Below, piece by piece: positions 10,801 to 23,516 of a DNA stretch of 64,000 nucleotides (position 1 is the first letter of the stretch; each line of letters begins with the position of its first letter). Both the position numbers and the translations under genes were made by a program. The notes under the pieces are model-generated. The model ran no database searches. It worked only from the letters and a program-made list of their open reading frames with translations, and was not told where the DNA came from. This DNA comes from Cyanoderma ruficeps (lineage: Eukaryota; Chordata; Aves; Passeriformes; Timaliidae): NCBI GenBank assembly GCA_008694505.1, contig VZDJ01007753.1, positions 13,394,853 to 13,458,852 on the forward strand. Direction: 5' to 3'.

Positions 10801-13613
10801 TTTGAAGAAGAGAGACCTAGGAAAAAAACCCAGGGTACCTCAACAAGTTATTATTTTGTCCTCAATCACTTAGAAATGGGTTTGGGAACCCAGAAGCAGG
10901 GAAAATAATTTTTCACTTCTCTAGTTAACTTCTCTTTTTCTCCTTCTAGGCATTGAGAGTGCAGCCATGTGCAAGAGACTCCTTCCAGAAGAAAGCTTTC
11001 AACAACAGTGCCAGTCTCCAGGCCTCCTATTGCAAACCTAATGATTGCTTCATTCCTCTACATTACCAATAAATAGAGTAAGCAAATTAGAAGAGTAACA
11101 ATAGCTACTAATGATGTGGTTCTATTTGTCTTGCTGAAACCAAGACTACAAATTGAATTGAATGTTCATTAGTTAATACCAGTTTACTGTGCGCACTCAT
11201 ATTTCACACAAGGATTGTTAGGCAACTGGATACTCTGTTAACAAAACAGTTCTCTCCATTCATTTGTGAGAAAATCCTGAAGAAAGACGAGAGAAGAATA
11301 AAGCAAGGTTCTCACTTGATGAGGGTATCTAAAGAAATTCTTACAGTAGGGGCTTCAGGATGCTTTCTCACTCCTTTCCTTCCCATGTCCCAGAGCAGCC
11401 AAACCCCAGAACAGTCTCCTCCAACACCACTGCTGAGAGGGCTGCACCTTGCAGCACACCCAGGCTATGCTTTTGGGATGGCACATACACAAGAAGGGAA
11501 GAAAAAAGGTTAGGGAGAGGACTGTGATAAAACAGTCCCAGCTCTCAAAAATGGATGTGCTGGGAATTCTAGCACTCAGGTGCTGCTTCTCTGAACAGAG
11601 CTGCTTTCATAAGGCTTTGTCTTTTGTGTATTTACATTTCGGCAACCTGCCAGAGTTCAGAAACTTTCAAGCACTCTTTTCAAACCTTTGGACTTCTAAA
11701 TAGATTGTAAAAGTCCCAGGATGCTATGGTAACATCTCAATTGAAACCCATTATAGGAGTTAGCCTCTGCCTGCTGAACTCAGGCAAAGCCAAATATGCA
11801 CAATGCAGAGACCCAAGTTCTTGAGAACGATGGAAGAGTTTGCCAGGACCCTGCTGTCCCCCTAGCAGGTGCCACCTTTGGTTACTATGCAAAGAGCTGG
11901 ACAAGCTCACAGGACCCCTCCTCTACCAAATGGAAAACAAGGAACAATGACCATTTTTCCTTATTTGATACCATTACTGCTTGCATTTTCTATCAAGAGC
12001 ATGATGAAGAAAAAATTCTGAAGGCTTCTTGAGCATGAACCATTTACACACACCCACATACATGTACCCAACACCCTTTTCTTGCCAGTTACACAAGTGT
12101 CTACGTCATTAAAACAGAGTTGAGCGTCTCAAGCAAAAATAAGGTAGTCTCAAATGCAAAGTTGCTGTCAGAGGCTATCTTTAGATTGACCAAAACATCT
12201 GTAGAGAAAAACAGTGCAGAGGATTTGATGTCAACATCATGGACATCCCAGGTTTTGTTTTTTCTTGACACATGCTCTGGACTAATTCTAATCTAGTCCC
12301 ATTGACTGAATACTCATTTGCAGAAGGAACACAACTTCCAGTTTAGCTCCATCTGAAAGGAACCCAGAGCTCCAAGACTGCTTCATTGTGTGAACCAAAG
12401 CACAGTAAGTAGGGATAACCAGGAGTATTAGGATTAGAGACCATGCTACAATGGATAACAAAGAACTAGCTCTAGCAATAGAAAATACTGAAGTACAAAA
12501 GGCTCTAAAAAGAAAAGCCATTTCTGTTGTTAAATAACTTATCCACGACAAAGCATGCCCAAATGACCAACTGCACTTAGCCTGAGGCCATGCTCTGAGA
12601 TAGCAAAGTGAGATTTACCTGGCCTAGAAGGAACCCTGAGAGGGAACACTTAAAACTGGAGGTATAACTGGGTTAAAAAAAAATAAATAAAAAAAATCAC
12701 TGTTGTATTGATTAAATTACTGCTGTATGAACATAGTTTAATATAATTTTATACTTCACCTCTTGGTTTAAGTGTAGTACAATATTTGCAATATTCAGAT
12801 GAATCATTGGACTGTTTTTTTAGCTATCCCCCCTTGGAAGGTAGTGTAGAACCATGAGCATTCCTCAATTCAAAGCCACTGTCCCAAGTGCTTTTTTAAA
12901 TTCCACAGATCTTAGAATTGGGTACACCGAGGTCAGCCTCAAGGAAACCACCATCCTTCTCTAATGAAATTAGCAGTGCTTTTTAGGCATTTCCTTGGAA
13001 ATGTGTTAAGACAAAACAGATGCTAAAAGTTATTCCTGATGACTGGCTTTAAGGGAAAATAGTTGAGTTTTTTTAACAACCAGGCAGATAGGAAATCATT
13101 TACACTACAAAATTTTGGCAAGACTGGGTGATTTAACACTGCAAACACAGAGACTGGATTTTTTGAGATCCTTTCTGTCTCACCCACTCAAATTTACTAC
13201 AGCTGAAGGGTGTGGAAAGGGGGAAAGGAGTGACACAAATTTTAACTATGTGTTTTCAGACTCCTTGATATAAGAATCTCTGTACTCATGGCAGACTTAA
13301 TACAGGTGGTACAGAGATTATCCCATGTACTGGGATGAAGGAAATGAACCACAGCACCTGTGACACAGCTCAGAGTAGGCAGTGAACAAGCTTTCTTATG
13401 TTGCTTTGTAGGAAATCAAACCCTCTGAGACCAGTTTACAGATTCTGGAGAAGGAAAGGATTAAAGGAGTTGCTGTGCTTGCTTGTTATTACCCAGAAAG
13501 CCTTTATCTTTTTTAGAGTCTCTCTCCCTTAATTTTTTATATGCTAGGTCAGTAATTTAACACCTCAAGGCTAGCAAATCACCATAGTGTGTTGAATTAT
13601 TAGCCCAGGATTT

Positions 13614-13631
13614 AAAAAAAAAAAAAAAAAA
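13614..13631. repeat. A18 homopolymer
   Basis: Eighteen A residues in CSTPP1 intron 2. No SINE or processed-pseudogene body is recognisable immediately to the left. Confidence 0.95.
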
Positions 13632-16600
13632 GGCAAATGGGGAGGCGTGGGGACACGGGAATCTTTAAAAACAGAGGCCTTTTGATCAGAGCAGCATCCT
13701 GCAGTTTGCTGTAACTCAAGCTGACCATTCTTACATAGCAGGAATTAAGGACTCCCCCTACCAGGCAGAGCCCTATTAAAACACAATAGCTGTTTGAAAA
13801 GGGTAAGCAAGCTGATATGGATATAATAGGCCACATATTGGGGCCCCTTTCTACTGTGAAATAAAGCTTCTTCTTAGAATTATGAGTTGGGAAGCCTAGT
13901 ATTCAGGAAGATGGGAAAGGGCATACAATGAAAGACCGTAAATAGCCCAGCAGAAGCCCTCCAAGGTGCTTAAGGGAAAAGCAAAGAAGCCTTCACAGAT
14001 AAGCATCTATCACCCATGACCAGCTCTTTCAGCCTGATCAGGTGCAATTTCAGACTACAGGGTGTTTCAGCGAGTCTGGAGAGTTCTTGCTGGTATAAAC
14101 AGAGATTTAGTTTTTACAGTAGGAAACTGTGTAAGTTGCACACCACAGGAACAGCTGCATGAACACCATTATAATATAACTAGGTTTTATGGAGATCACT
14201 GCAAGTTGCTACCCAGCTTCCCTCAAAAAAACCTGCCTTTTTCTGCCCAAACCTAAACTAAATACATAAATAATAAACCAATCCAGAATTATAACTATAC
14301 AAGGAAAACTGATAACTCTCCAGCTAATCTATTTAGTATTTGTTCAAACTGGTCCAACTTGACATTTTGGGGCAAGGAGAAAATTCCTTCCAAACTGCTC
14401 TATAACCCCCAATATTCTGAAGGTATGGGGGATGCAAGTCCTCTGTTAGCTTCATTATCATACAGCCATGATCTCCATTGTTTGGCTTCCTTTATTAACC
14501 AACAAGTATTTCTGTCCTCCCTGTTGTGCTGTGGAATTCATTCACTAGCTTCAAGATGCCACAGAAACCATACCATGAACCTGTGGCAAGGGGGAGAAGA
14601 TGGCATAGATGAAAAACACTATTAAAAACACAAGCCACACAAGGTAACATTCTGATTCCCTCTTGGTTCAGAAAGTAGCTAAGGGATTGACATCATCTGG
14701 AGATTGATTTTGATACCAGAGCATAAATGTCCACCAGAGGAGTATGGATTTGAATGTTATTGAGGAACTGCACCCATCCCAAACTCCTGAGATGAAAGTA
14801 AAATGCCAAGTAAAAGCAAATTGACTACTCAGAAAGTTGAGGCCAAAGTAGAAGTACAAGCAAGGGGCTGCTTGCTCCATTCTGCATGAATTCTCCTGTT
14901 AAAGGCAGTTCCATGTTTTATAAACTAGACTTTTTGTTATTTTAAAAGGTAGCAGCCCAATCATGTTATGACTGTGAGGACACACAAAATATTGAAATAT
15001 AACTGAATACCTGTTCCAAAGAGATTCAATACTGGTGCCATGCAAAGATTCCGTATTTGCTTATTTCGGTCTTGGTCTGACTGGAGAATTTCAGAACAAA
15101 AAATTTACAACTGGTAATCTCTCACCTATTCAGTGGCCTTGGCAAGAGTTATAGCACATCAAAGACTGAGCAGCTTCCAATATTTTCATCATGGCAACAA
15201 ATGAATCTTGCCAAAATTCCTTAATATAGATGAAGTTACATCATTTGACATTAATGCTAACTCTGCATTTGCAGATTGCTTAGCTAAACCACTTTGTGCT
15301 CACTATAAGTGCTTGGCTACAGTGTTGACCAGCTACAGTTTGTTTAATTCACTTGAAGATACACAATAACATTAAATTTGCAGGATGTGGTTATTGCAAG
15401 TCACTAAAGCTAATGTATTCTGGGATCTGGATGGTTTCAACACAGCACTGCACAGAAAATCTCAGGTTCTCTGAAGACACGCAGATTTCTACAAACTGGA
15501 CTTTTTGCTATTGTTTAGTTTTATTTCTAAAGAAAAGGAAGACAAGTCACGCTTTAAAAATGCATTTTTCAAGCTTGCAAGACTTCTGGTGTTTGATATT
15601 CATGGAGATGCAGACAGAGTTAAGGAACTGTGTTCTGTAAAGGATAAGGAATCCTATTATGGGATCTTATCAGATCCCATTGCTGCAAACATTTGCTGTT
15701 TTTTACAGTTTAGCATATCTAATTTAGGAAAAACTTTCCATTTGTTGGCCTTGTCCACAAGCATATATTCTTAGCAAAGCAATTAGAAATGTTCCTCAAA
15801 GTTTTCTGTGACACCTCAACATTTTTCAGCCTAAGAATAAGCACAAAAGTCCTTCCAACAACAAAAAACTGGGAAAAAACCCCAAGCCAACAACAAAAAA
15901 ACCAAATCCCAACTTCAGTTCTGATCCATCTTTCCTTAAAGTTATTTCTGGGAAAAAATAAAATGTTCCTCAAACTTACATTACTTGATTCAATTTAATA
16001 GAGAGCCTTATAGGTTTAGACAGATGGAAGCCAAGAACTCTAAAACTGATCTCCTATATCCATAAAATAGCCTAGACCCATGCCAAAGTGCTTCATTAAA
16101 ACAAGAATGAAACCATGTGAGTTAGTAAGACAGAGAGGTACTGCTACTCATGAAGTTACCATGTATCCAACAGTGGTACTCTTACTGCTTGAGACATCAA
16201 AAGCTTTATTGGAGGAAATAGTACGTTAAAAAGAAAATATTACTAACAGAAAATGATAAAACTATGCCTTTCATTCTTAAGAATAATTTTAAAACCCCCA
16301 CATATAATATGGGAAAAAACACCATGTACCAAACTTTCTACATCGCTATGTTTTTCCACAGCTGCTGTTCTCATGTGCATTTCTACTGAATTCCAGTTCC
16401 CAATTTCACATTAATAAAACAGCTTTCTTCAAAACACATAGAGAAACTGCAGGAAATCCAATCTTTCCAGCATGTGACCAAGCATGAAGTGAGATTACTG
16501 CTTTATATACACATTGCAGATCGCATGCAAAAGACCATAAGTAGCCCCACTATATCTGTGGTGGATATATCACTGTTCATCTTTCTCATCTTTTCCTATG

Positions 16601-16959
16601 TACTCCAACAGTGACTCAGAAAACACAACAGAGCAATTTTCTGGGATGATGGAGAAAGGTGCTTGTCAAACAGTTACACCAGCAATGAACATCTAATTTG
16701 CATCATGGTAAACTCTACTACAGACCTTTCCTCAGTGGAAGATGGACAATGGAAGATTTCCAGAGCTCCCCAATTCTGACTAGAGGGCCCTTTCACTTCT
16801 GCAAGGATACAAACAAAACCACAGCAGTGATGCATGATAAGAAATGCAAGAACAGGGCAGGAAATAGCCAATATCGCAGATGCAAAAAAATAGCAGACTG
16901 ATAGAAAAAGTAAAGCTAAACAGAAGAGTCTGTGACATCCCAGAAAGGGTGTGATGCAT

Positions 16960-17115
16960 CTCGTCAGCTCATGTCCAGCCTCTCATCCACCAGTATCCCC
17001 AAGGCCTTCTTGGCAGGGCTGCTCTCAATCTGTTCATTCCCCAGCCTGTACAAGTTCATACATTTGAATTTGCAAAAGTCTGATTTCAACTCCCAGCTGG
17101 GATTATATACTTCTC
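16960..17115 (-). mobile_element. CR1 LINE fragment, antisense
   Basis: The plus strand reads as the complement of a CR1 RT-end segment: 'cagctcatgtccagcctctc', 'ccaccagtatccccaaggcc', 'gcagggctgctctcaatctg' and 'ccccagcctgtacaagttca', in the order found in avian CR1 copies. Both ends are lost. Edges are approximate. Confidence 0.75.
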
Positions 17116-20100
17116 CAAATTTGTACTAGTAATATCAGCAACTATGATAAAAAGCAATAAAAAAATTGGAAGCATAAACAAGAGTTTTACAAGAGTTAAA
17201 AACTAAAGCTAGAGAGAGGATAGTACATTCAGCTCTAGCACAGAGAAAAAGCACAAGCACAGTTAACTCAAATATTGTCTTGATGCTTGTACCATTTGCC
17301 ACATTCCTGGACTCCAGCTTTTGGGAAATTTCTTTCCAGTTTTATTAGCTGTCCACACTGCCTGTATGCAGTTGGCTTTAACCTAAAGGAAGCTCAATTT
17401 CATGGCAGATGTGTTGCATTTCAACCTTCAAGGCTGTAAGAACAAATAAAATATACCAAATTACATAAGGTCTCCATAAAGTAGTCAGCCAACTCCAGCT
17501 GCAGCTGTTCTGAAAAAGACCACAAGTAAATATGCAATTTCCATGATGTAAAGGCATAGGAAAGAACTGGGCAAAGACTGCACTGCTACTCCAGTGAATC
17601 TATACTAGGAGCATCACAGTCTGATCACACTGCACATGGAAATTGTGATTATCTGTCTTCAAAGAGCAAGAGCACAGTGCAAGTCAGTGTATAAGTGCAG
17701 ATTTGCCAGGGACAACTACCCTGTGCTGATATCAAGTGCTAACATTCATATGCTCTGGCAAATCCTGCAGATTCTTCTGTCACCAAAACAGTATGAGAAG
17801 TGTCGTATGTGGACACACAGAGCATCACTGGTAAATGCTTTCTTTTAAGTTCAATTCTGTTACTGCTTTGCTGCAATTCTTCCAAGATAATCCTGTTTAC
17901 CAAAAAAATTACTTTATCCCCTCTGTATTTCTTTGCAAGGGATGCATCTGAGTATCCACTCATCTGTAAGATTCTCAAGAATAAGGTAAGAAAATACTAC
18001 ATTTTCTAATATATTGGCAACATGTACCAAGTACAGTGGGAATTGTGTTATTGAAATTAATATATGCATTTTTTCCAGCTGTTTACTCAACAGCAGTTAT
18101 CCCTATCAGCATATTTGTCAGGTTGGAACTTGCTGCAATGTTTGTTACAGAGGAACAACTCTGGGAAAATCAGGAATTCATAGATCCTGGCTGTCACATC
18201 AAAATCCCAATGCTATTTCTGCCATGAAGCAATCCTATAATAAAAACATTGGGTGACAGATCTACAGGTTCCAGACAAAATTCACATAATTTAAATCTTT
18301 AATAGAGTTATCCACAATCTCTAGATCTTCCATGGCTCTCATACAAAACACATACCCCATGCACAGTGGGCAGGAGGCATTGAAATCCTATTTCTAAGGT
18401 GGGCTGGAGAAATTCAATTACAAGAAAGAGAGCTTGCCCTTCTGACAATGCTTCTCTGTAGAGGTGAGACTGGAAGGCAACAAAAGGACTAACAGAAAGG
18501 CTTTGTGTCCATTAGCAACACTCTTAGTGGAGAAATATGCAATTAATGTAACTTCCCCAGAAAGATTTATCAACAAATTCAGTCCTGCAAATCCATGTAC
18601 TCTGTGGAGAGACACTTTCAAAATGTTTCTTTCACAGCAACTTATTCGCATTAGCTGCAAAACCTCCTCAGAGCTTCTGGCACAAATGCTGTGTCTGAGT
18701 TCACATATTCACTCTCTTTCCACTGATAACTGAAGAGCAAAGGAGAGGCAGACAGCAGTCTTATGCAGTGCCCTAGGGATCAAGGAATCCCAAGTAAAAG
18801 CCTGTCAGGAACCATCAAGCACATTATCCCTGAGATTTTCAGCCCAAAGGGCTGCTGCACAGCTAGGTCATTGACAGCAGCAGCTTGATACCGATCACAT
18901 GGCTCAGTGCAGTCTTGCATTGAGTGGGATAATTTTATCTTTTTCTCTCCAGAGCAGAAGACATGTAGGAATCAGGACAGTATTTATAGAATATATTAAA
19001 TGCTGTGGGGGGTTTCTGCAATTGCTCAGAAGATTATATCAGAGAGAATATCAATATTTTAGGTAATATCCTAAAAGTATTAACACCTCACAAATACTAC
19101 TGATTTGCCCAAAACAAAAAGAACTAACATTAAAAAAAACCAACAACCAACACCCCTCCCCCAAACAGTTGTACTGAAAAATTCTAATGAATGGCTTCTT
19201 CTCTAAGAAAGGGAATCTGGCACAACTTGTCAAAGCCCTAAGGACCTTCTCACTACTGTTTTTGCTGTTTATACTGTAATTGTACAAAGCACAGAGTCGA
19301 CATTGTACAATGCTAGGTGCTGTAAAGTACATGCAGTACAATATCATTTCTGTCTTGAAGAGCTTACACTATCCTTGCAAACAAGACAAAACAAGTTACT
19401 CTGAAAAGGGGAAAGATGCAGAGCAGATGACAGCAAGATGATGGCAGTGATAAGGCCTACATACACAGATGCTAAGAAAAAAGAAAATTGATGGCTCTAA
19501 GCTAGCTCTAAGAATCTCTCCTTTTCATAATCAGATAATTCAGCTTATTTCCAGTTGCCAATTAAGGTTGCCTTCAGTGAGTGGCTTAGTTCTCATGGGC
19601 ATCCCATCTGTCTTGTTCCTGGCCCTTCCCCCCCTGCCCTCCTCCCCCAAGGGGATTGAGACTTTTTTTAAAGAGAAGGACATTGTCTACTCTACAGATT
19701 TTTTTTCTGCAATGTTGTACAGCAATAAAGGACTGAACAAGCCAAAAGTTTGTCTGATACCAAAGCCTGTGTCTACTGCCAGAGAAAGCCAAGGGAGCGG
19801 TATCATATTTGTCCCTAAGGAAAGAGTTGAACAAATTGTTCCAGCCAATCCAGACAGCAAGGGAAAATGAGGTGCTTTCACTGCTAGAAGTTGATACTTC
19901 TCACCGTGATAACATCTTCCTTCCCAAGGATCCCAAACTATATAGCACTGGCAGTCTTGTTCCTAGGAACAAAGCAAATGTTCCTTTCTGTAAAACAGGG
20001 CTCTACACAGAGCAGAGCTAGTATTTTGAATTGCCAGGCACACAACAGAGCTAAAAGCAGTATCTGACCCTCAACCCTGTCACACACATCACAGATGCCT

Positions 20101-20578
20101 TCTCAGATAAATACTGTTAAACTGTCACACAAGATCCAGTAGGGGCGTTCAAGTTAGAGAGCCAGCAGAAACACCTTTTACAGAAAAACGGGATCACAGA
20201 CAGTTTGCAGAGTCCAGTGGAAGCAGCTGAAAGCAAGATGTTTCTCTCAGTCATGCTGCAACTGGGAGGGGGTTGAGACATTTCACCACAAACAAAAGAA
20301 AAGAAGTGTTTTTGCAAAAAGAATATAGACTAAAAAAAAAAAAATCAAGCCCATTCCTGTGTTTCCAGTTCACTTGTGTTTGAATTATCAAACAAACAAT
20401 TAAAGTTACAGAAAAAACAGTTTCCTTACCAAGGTAAGTTACTGGTTATTATTTCTGAGCTTTCCAAAGAGTCTTGAACAGAGTAGCACATCTACCTGCA
20501 TGCTGGAAGAGAAAGTTTCAGGCAAAAGGGCTAGCCTACAAGAAAAGTAAAATGTACTAGTAGGATGTCTCTTCATCC

Positions 20579-20602
20579 TTTTTTTTTTTCCTTTTTTTTT
20601 TT
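20579..20602. repeat. Paired T11 runs
   Basis: Two runs of eleven T separated by CC in CSTPP1 intron 2. On the transcribed (minus) strand this is A-rich. Confidence 0.9.
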
Positions 20603-23413
20603 CCTGGTTCTTCAAGCTGAAATGAAAATAAAGACACACAGACTTCTTTTAAGAGCCCAGAAAATAAAAAGTGGGATGTTATGCACATTCCCTCTGTGTG
20701 ATCAAATGCATTAGCGTGGGGGCCCTGTTTTTCTTCAGTATAGGAAAGATCAAGAAAACAGGATGATAAATAATGTATAGGGGGAACATGTTTCTTTAAG
20801 ATATGTTGGCACAGACATTCGGCTGGAAGAAGCAAAGCAGCATTAGTGTGTAATTACACAGAGGGTTTTCAAGAGTCTGCATTTCATGGAGGTTCAAGAG
20901 CATTTCTCAAGCTTGTAATGAACAAACACCAGTAGCATTTCAGCATATCTATAAAATCAAGGTTAGTCCTAAGACAGGCATAATTTTATTTGTTTAACTA
21001 AAAGATGTGGATTCACTGGCAGAGGGGTGATTGATCCCTATTCCTGTAAGGGTCAGGAGTGAGCCATATGAAGGAAGCCTCAAGGTACTTCGAAGATTGA
21101 AAGCAGATGTCCACGTGATTGGGACAAATGAACACTGGCATAAAGTGGGAGAAAAAACTATCCTTAAAAACTAAAACTATCCTGGAAGGAAAACTGTAGA
21201 GATTAAGGTCAGCCCTCTGCAATCAGCAATCACAGTGCTAGATGGTGGATAGCAGTGAAATACATGCCCAATTCCATTCCATAGAGACAACTGGAAATAC
21301 TCATTGTCAGCAAAACCCTTACTGCTTGATCCACACAGAGCTAAACGAACACATCATTTTCAATTCTGAAATTTCACTCGGGTATGCTAAGTCCTAACAA
21401 AAGTTTCTTAATTAAAAAGGAATAATTTAAAAAAAAGTTGTAACTGGCTCAAAGACTTGAATTGACTATGTTGAAGTGGGGCATTGCAATGCATGATGGA
21501 AACACCATCAGGTTGCTCTCCAGCAGTGAATCCAGTGGAGAGGTCCATGGACCACCCCTGTGTTGAAAAGTATGCCCTCTGAGAGAAGTTTGGAGAATAT
21601 CCAGCACCTGTTTTTGACAGACTAATTTCAATTTCTGAAAAGCTACAGAAGTATTTTTTTTGCCCCATAAACACTTCAAAAAAAAAATTTACTTCTTTGG
21701 GCCTGCCTGCTAGCTTTCTAAACCCTGGGCTTGGTCTCTAATTTTATGTCAGCCTAAATAAGGAAAGGACAATTTTAAAACCTGGACATCCTAATACCAA
21801 GTCCCTTCACCTCAAATCACTGCATACTTCAAAGCATGCACATTCCAATCCTCTCCTTCAGAAAAACACAGATTAAGGAAAACACTGGGGGAGTGCCCAC
21901 AAACCTTCCAGAACCTCACAAGCTATCTTTGAGTTTGAAGATGCTGAGACTAAAGATCAAGTTTATTTGCTTAGGAGAGAAGTGTAGCCTTCAAAGCAAA
22001 GCTGGAACAAACGTTGACAGTTGAGCGGATGAACAGAAATCTTTTGAGCAGTGAGGGCTCACCACTAAGCCCTGGAAGCCAGAACACATGACATTTTCAT
22101 AATATGGAACTTCACATTCTACACCAATATTGGCAATCATTTATTCTCCACTTTAAATGAAGAATCCCACATTTCAAATCTTCACAGCTCACAAAATTAC
22201 TAAGCTTGTTTGTGCTTTGGTATTGGGACACAGTTTCATCTGCTAAACCCGTTATTTTATAAAAGAAAAAAGGGAACTACTAGTCCTTTACTGCAGAATG
22301 AATGAACACGCAGCCTTTTCCTGTCTTTCATGAAATCAGAAACTCCACAAAACACTCACTGTGAACAAAAAAACATTGTAAAATTCGTATCTCTGAAAAT
22401 AAATGGGAAAAACAAGATCTCCAGCAACTAAGTCAATCTGAGGGTTTTGCTCTATGGGGACAGTTTTGTTTGTCATAATGGTCTTGAATCACTACTTATT
22501 CTTTTAAAGGTAGAAGAGGAACAGGAAGTGAAAAGAAAATGGTTATCATGTCAAGATGAAGAAATACTACAGAGAAGGATTTTGAACAGTTTCACTGCAT
22601 GAATGACCTCTTGCTCACCTTTTAAATTTTGAAGTATATATGATCAGAAGTTTTGAAAAGGCACAGAAGTGTCAGTTTGAAATTAGATGCAAACTAAATC
22701 TAATCTGCAGAGATGCCTGAAGTACAATTTCAGCTGGGTATTTCAAAGCTACCTTGCCTTCAACTCTGGTAAAGAAATCCTGTCGCTGGGTGGAGGTCAT
22801 TGTAATCCTGCTCTTTATCTTTCTTAAGCTCTGACTATTTGCTCAGCTGACTAATGTCAGTATTACTTTCTGAGGACAGAAAACACACAGATTTTCCCTC
22901 AAGAATTTTCTGTAAATCAGTAAGAAGAAACAGTGCTCACATCCAGTATTAAAGGACTTATACAGCTTTTAAGGGAAGAAGAGCCACCCTATTAAAGCAT
23001 TCATCAGGAAAACAATCACACAAGGAGACAAACAGTTACAATTCACACTCAGAAGAAGGAAGAGTGAGTGCTGCTGAAACCAGAAGCAGTCTGTGAAACA
23101 GTTTGCTTCAGTATTTCTCAAGCAGTTGAATACTAACAGCCCTGACCAAGACAAGCAGAATTTACTTTTCCATGTTTTTAAAATCACGGTTCCCCAGAGT
23201 GACTGCTTCACACTAATGTTTGTAATAGAAGAGGTACTGAACTGTACAAAACCCAAGTACATTTCCAAAACATGCTCAGGGAGCCCTTGGCTAACCCAGT
23301 AAAATCCAGCATTCACAACATAACCAGCACGTGTCCAGCTCCATTCTCCATGTACTCTGTTTCCAAAAGCCCCCCTCAGGCTGGCCCTATTGGCAGCATG
23401 CTGATGTACTTAC

Positions 23414-23516
23414 TATTCAGTGAAGAACCTGGCAATGCCATACTGACTAATATCTTCTCTGTTCTCCAGCAGCTGGCTCACTGCATCCTCCATGTATGTG
23501 AGGACATGTCGCTGAG
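23414..23516 (-). CDS. CSTPP1: CSTPP1 coding exon 2
   Basis: A 103-nt internal exon on the minus strand. It is preceded by a pyrimidine-rich acceptor (ctgtcttttatttgcag, ending at 23517) and followed by the donor GTAAGT at 23413. Joined to the single base from exon 1 it encodes 34 residues, starting AQRHVLTYMEDAVSQLLENR and ending GIARFFTE, and leaves TA (phase 2). The protein is nearly identical to human C11orf49 as I recall it, with Ser where I remember Cys in DAV(C/S)QLLEN. The donor creates a TAG directly after FFTE if the intron is kept, so intron retention would stop translation at once. Identity and boundaries are firm because the phases fit both neighbouring exons. Confidence 0.95.

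Larger units (their letters stand above)
7849..23413 (-). other. CSTPP1: CSTPP1 intron 2
   Basis: A 15.6-kb GT-AG intron bounded by the exon 2 donor (GTAAGT) and exon 3 acceptor (CCACAG). It is mostly unique AT-rich sequence. The only repeats I recognise are a CR1 scrap near 17 kb, an A18 run at 13614 and paired T11 runs at 20579-20602. No other convincing exon was seen on either strand; the open frames here are short and lack recognisable domains. Confidence 0.88.
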
